This document shows positions 62,654 through 64,000 of a DNA stretch of 64,000 bases, one piece after another. The notes beneath the pieces are model-generated. The model was given only the letters and a program-made list of their open reading frames with translations, was not told the DNA's origin and did no database searches. The first letter of the stretch is position 1. Each line of letters begins with the position of its first letter. This DNA is from Roseitalea sp. (GTDB lineage Bacteria > Pseudomonadota > Alphaproteobacteria > Rhizobiales > Rhizobiaceae): NCBI GenBank assembly GCA_017642895.1, contig JAEPON010000002.1:62001-126000 (forward strand), given 5' to 3'. Position numbers and translations under genes: made by a program.

Positions 62654-64000
62654 TCAGGCCGCCGTTTTCAGGTCGGCAATCACATCGACAATGCCGTCGA
62701 CAACGCGCTCGACCAGCACCGGATCATCGCCCTCGGCCATCACCCGGATCAGCGGTTCAGTTCCCGAAGGCCGGATGACCAGGCGGCCGGTATTGCCCAG
62801 CTTTTCGCGGGCGTCATCAACCGCGCTCCTGACCCGTTTGTCCTCCAGCGGCTTGCCGCCGCCAAAGCGCACATTCTTGAGCACCTGCGGCACCGGCTCG
62901 AATTTGGCGCACACCTCGCTGGCCGGCCGGCCGCTGCCCACGATGCAGGCCATGATCTGCAACGCGCTGACCAGCCCGTCGCCGGTTGTCGCATAATCTG
63001 ACAGGATGATGTGGCCCGATTGCTCGCCGCCAACATTGTAGCCATGGGCACGCATGTGCTCGACGACGTAGCGGTCGCCAACCTTGGTGCGGGCCAGTTC
63101 GAGACCCTGCGCATCCAGATAGCGTTCAAGGCCCAGATTCGACATGACGGTTGCGACGATTCCGCCGCCGCGCAGCAACTCGTTGCGCTTCCAGTCCTCG
63201 GCAATCGTCGCCATGAGCTGGTCGCCATCGACCACCGTGCCCTTTTCATCGACGATCAGCATGCGGTCGGCGTCGCCGTCGAACGCAATGCCCAGATCGG
63301 CGCGGACCTCCAGAACCTTGGCGCGCAGCGAATTGGGATTGGTCGAGCCGCAATCGCGATTGATGTTCAGACCGTCCGGCTTGTCATGGATCGGCACGAC
63401 ATCGGCGCCCAGCTCCCAAAGTGCCGTCGGGGCCGCCCGGTAGGCCGCGCCATTGGCGCAATCGACCACGACACGCAGGTTGGACAGCGACATGGCGCGC
63501 GGAAAGGTCCGCTTGGCGAACTCGATATAGCGGTAAAGATCGCCCTCGACGCGCTTGGCCCGGCCTATGTCGGCGGGCCTTGCCATCTTGCCGGCGAGAT
63601 CCTCGTGCATGTGCCGTTCGATCTCCATCTCGATCTCGTCGGACAATTTGTGCCCGTCCGGACCGAACAGCTTGATACCATTGTCCTGAAACGCGTTGTG
63701 GGAGGCCGAGATCATCACGCCGATATCGGCCCGCAGCGACCGCGTCAGCATGGCAACGCCCGGCGTCGGCACCGGGCCGAGCAGAAACACATCCATGCCC
63801 GTGGCGGTGAAGCCCGCGACGAGCGCGTTCTCGATCATGTAGCCCGAAAGACGCGTGTCCTTGCCGATCACCACCCGGTGGCGGTGCCGGCCGCGCTGGA
63901 AGGCGACGCCGGCGGCCATGCCGACCTTCATCGCGATCTCCGGCGTCATTGGCGATTTGTTGGCCGTGCCGCGAATGCCGTCCGTGCCGAAATAGCGTCG
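62654..64000 (-). CDS. glmM: Phosphoglucosamine mutase (5' end beyond the window)
   Basis: At least 448 residues of the alpha-D-phosphohexomutase fold. The visible N-terminus reads [17 protein letters not shown], missing little more than the start codon. The phosphorylated serine is in [12 protein letters not shown]; the metal loop is DGDADRML, and [14 protein letters not shown] is the C-terminal phosphate site. It makes glucosamine 1-phosphate for peptidoglycan and lipopolysaccharide. The gene begins just past the right edge. Confidence 0.97.
   Translation of the reverse strand, partial: RRYFGTDGIRGTANKSPMTPEIAMKVGMAAGVAFQRGRHRHRVVIGKDTRLSGYMIENALVAGFTATGMDVFLLGPVPTPGVAMLTRSLRADIGVMISASHNAFQDNGIKLFGPDGHKLSDEIEMEIERHMHEDLAGKMARPADIGRAKRVEGDLYRYIEFAKRTFPRAMSLSNLRVVVDCANGAAYRAAPTALWELGADVVPIHDKPDGLNINRDCGSTNPNSLRAKVLEVRADLGIAFDGDADRMLIVDEKGTVVDGDQLMATIAEDWKRNELLRGGGIVATVMSNLGLERYLDAQGLELARTKVGDRYVVEHMRAHGYNVGGEQSGHIILSDYATTGDGLVSALQIMACIVGSGRPASEVCAKFEPVPQVLKNVRFGGGKPLEDKRVRSAVDDAREKLGNTGRLVIRPSGTEPLIRVMAEGDDPVLVERVVDGIVDVIADLKTAA

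Overview
The window is GC-rich, gene-dense DNA from an alphaproteobacterium, most likely of the Rhizobiales (Hyphomicrobiales). The clues are an RpoH sigma factor of alphaproteobacterial type, the purA / serA / serC / glmM neighbourhood, an Omp25/31-like porin, and many stacked ABC importers for scarce organic substrates. No tRNA, rRNA, CRISPR array, insertion sequence or phage gene was seen. No gene-free gap exceeds about 205 bases.

The first ~50.9 kb is an accessory metabolic region of consecutive uptake-plus-catabolism modules. (1) 1-9.3 kb: a ribose-type sugar ABC importer with two SDR dehydrogenases and a hydroxyacid-type dehydrogenase. Its only regulator fuses a winged helix to a cytoplasmic solute-binding-protein domain. 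(2) 9.3-17.1 kb: a LIV-type ABC importer flanked in one operon by two histone-deacetylase-fold amidohydrolases (an acetylpolyamine amidohydrolase and an HDAH-like enzyme), next to a LuxR-type regulator. (3) 17.1-27.0 kb: a nucleoside-type (BMP family) ABC importer with a GntR regulator, cysteine hydrolase, PfkB kinase, nucleoside phosphorylase, SIS protein and aldehyde dehydrogenase. (4) 27.1-44.4 kb: a 14-15-gene oxidative catabolic operon with a taurine/nitrate-type ABC importer, Rieske oxygenase, extradiol-type dioxygenase, SDRs, hydrolases, TPP enzyme, aspartate-dehydrogenase-like protein, aldehyde dehydrogenase, NADP reductase and flavodoxin. A bicupin gene and two IclR regulators bracket it. 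(5) 44.4-50.9 kb: an L-lactate-type permease and a spermidine/putrescine-type ABC importer.

From ~50.9 kb to the right edge the content is core chromosome: a small membrane protein, rluD, rpoH with a heat-shock-like promoter, a large acidic membrane protein, purA, a DMT exporter, a HigBA-like toxin-antitoxin pair, serA, a 43-bp inverted repeat, serC, an outer-membrane beta-barrel and glmM, which runs off the right edge.

The most interesting points are the regulator that couples a winged helix to a family-1 solute-binding fold; the operon carrying two different deacetylases around a LIV importer; a pair of near-identical, identically spaced operator sites linking the IclR gene at 27.2 kb to the catabolic operon promoter at 42.4 kb; an SDR in that operon that lacks the catalytic Tyr and Lys; and a Rieske oxygenase system whose only visible electron carrier is a flavodoxin.
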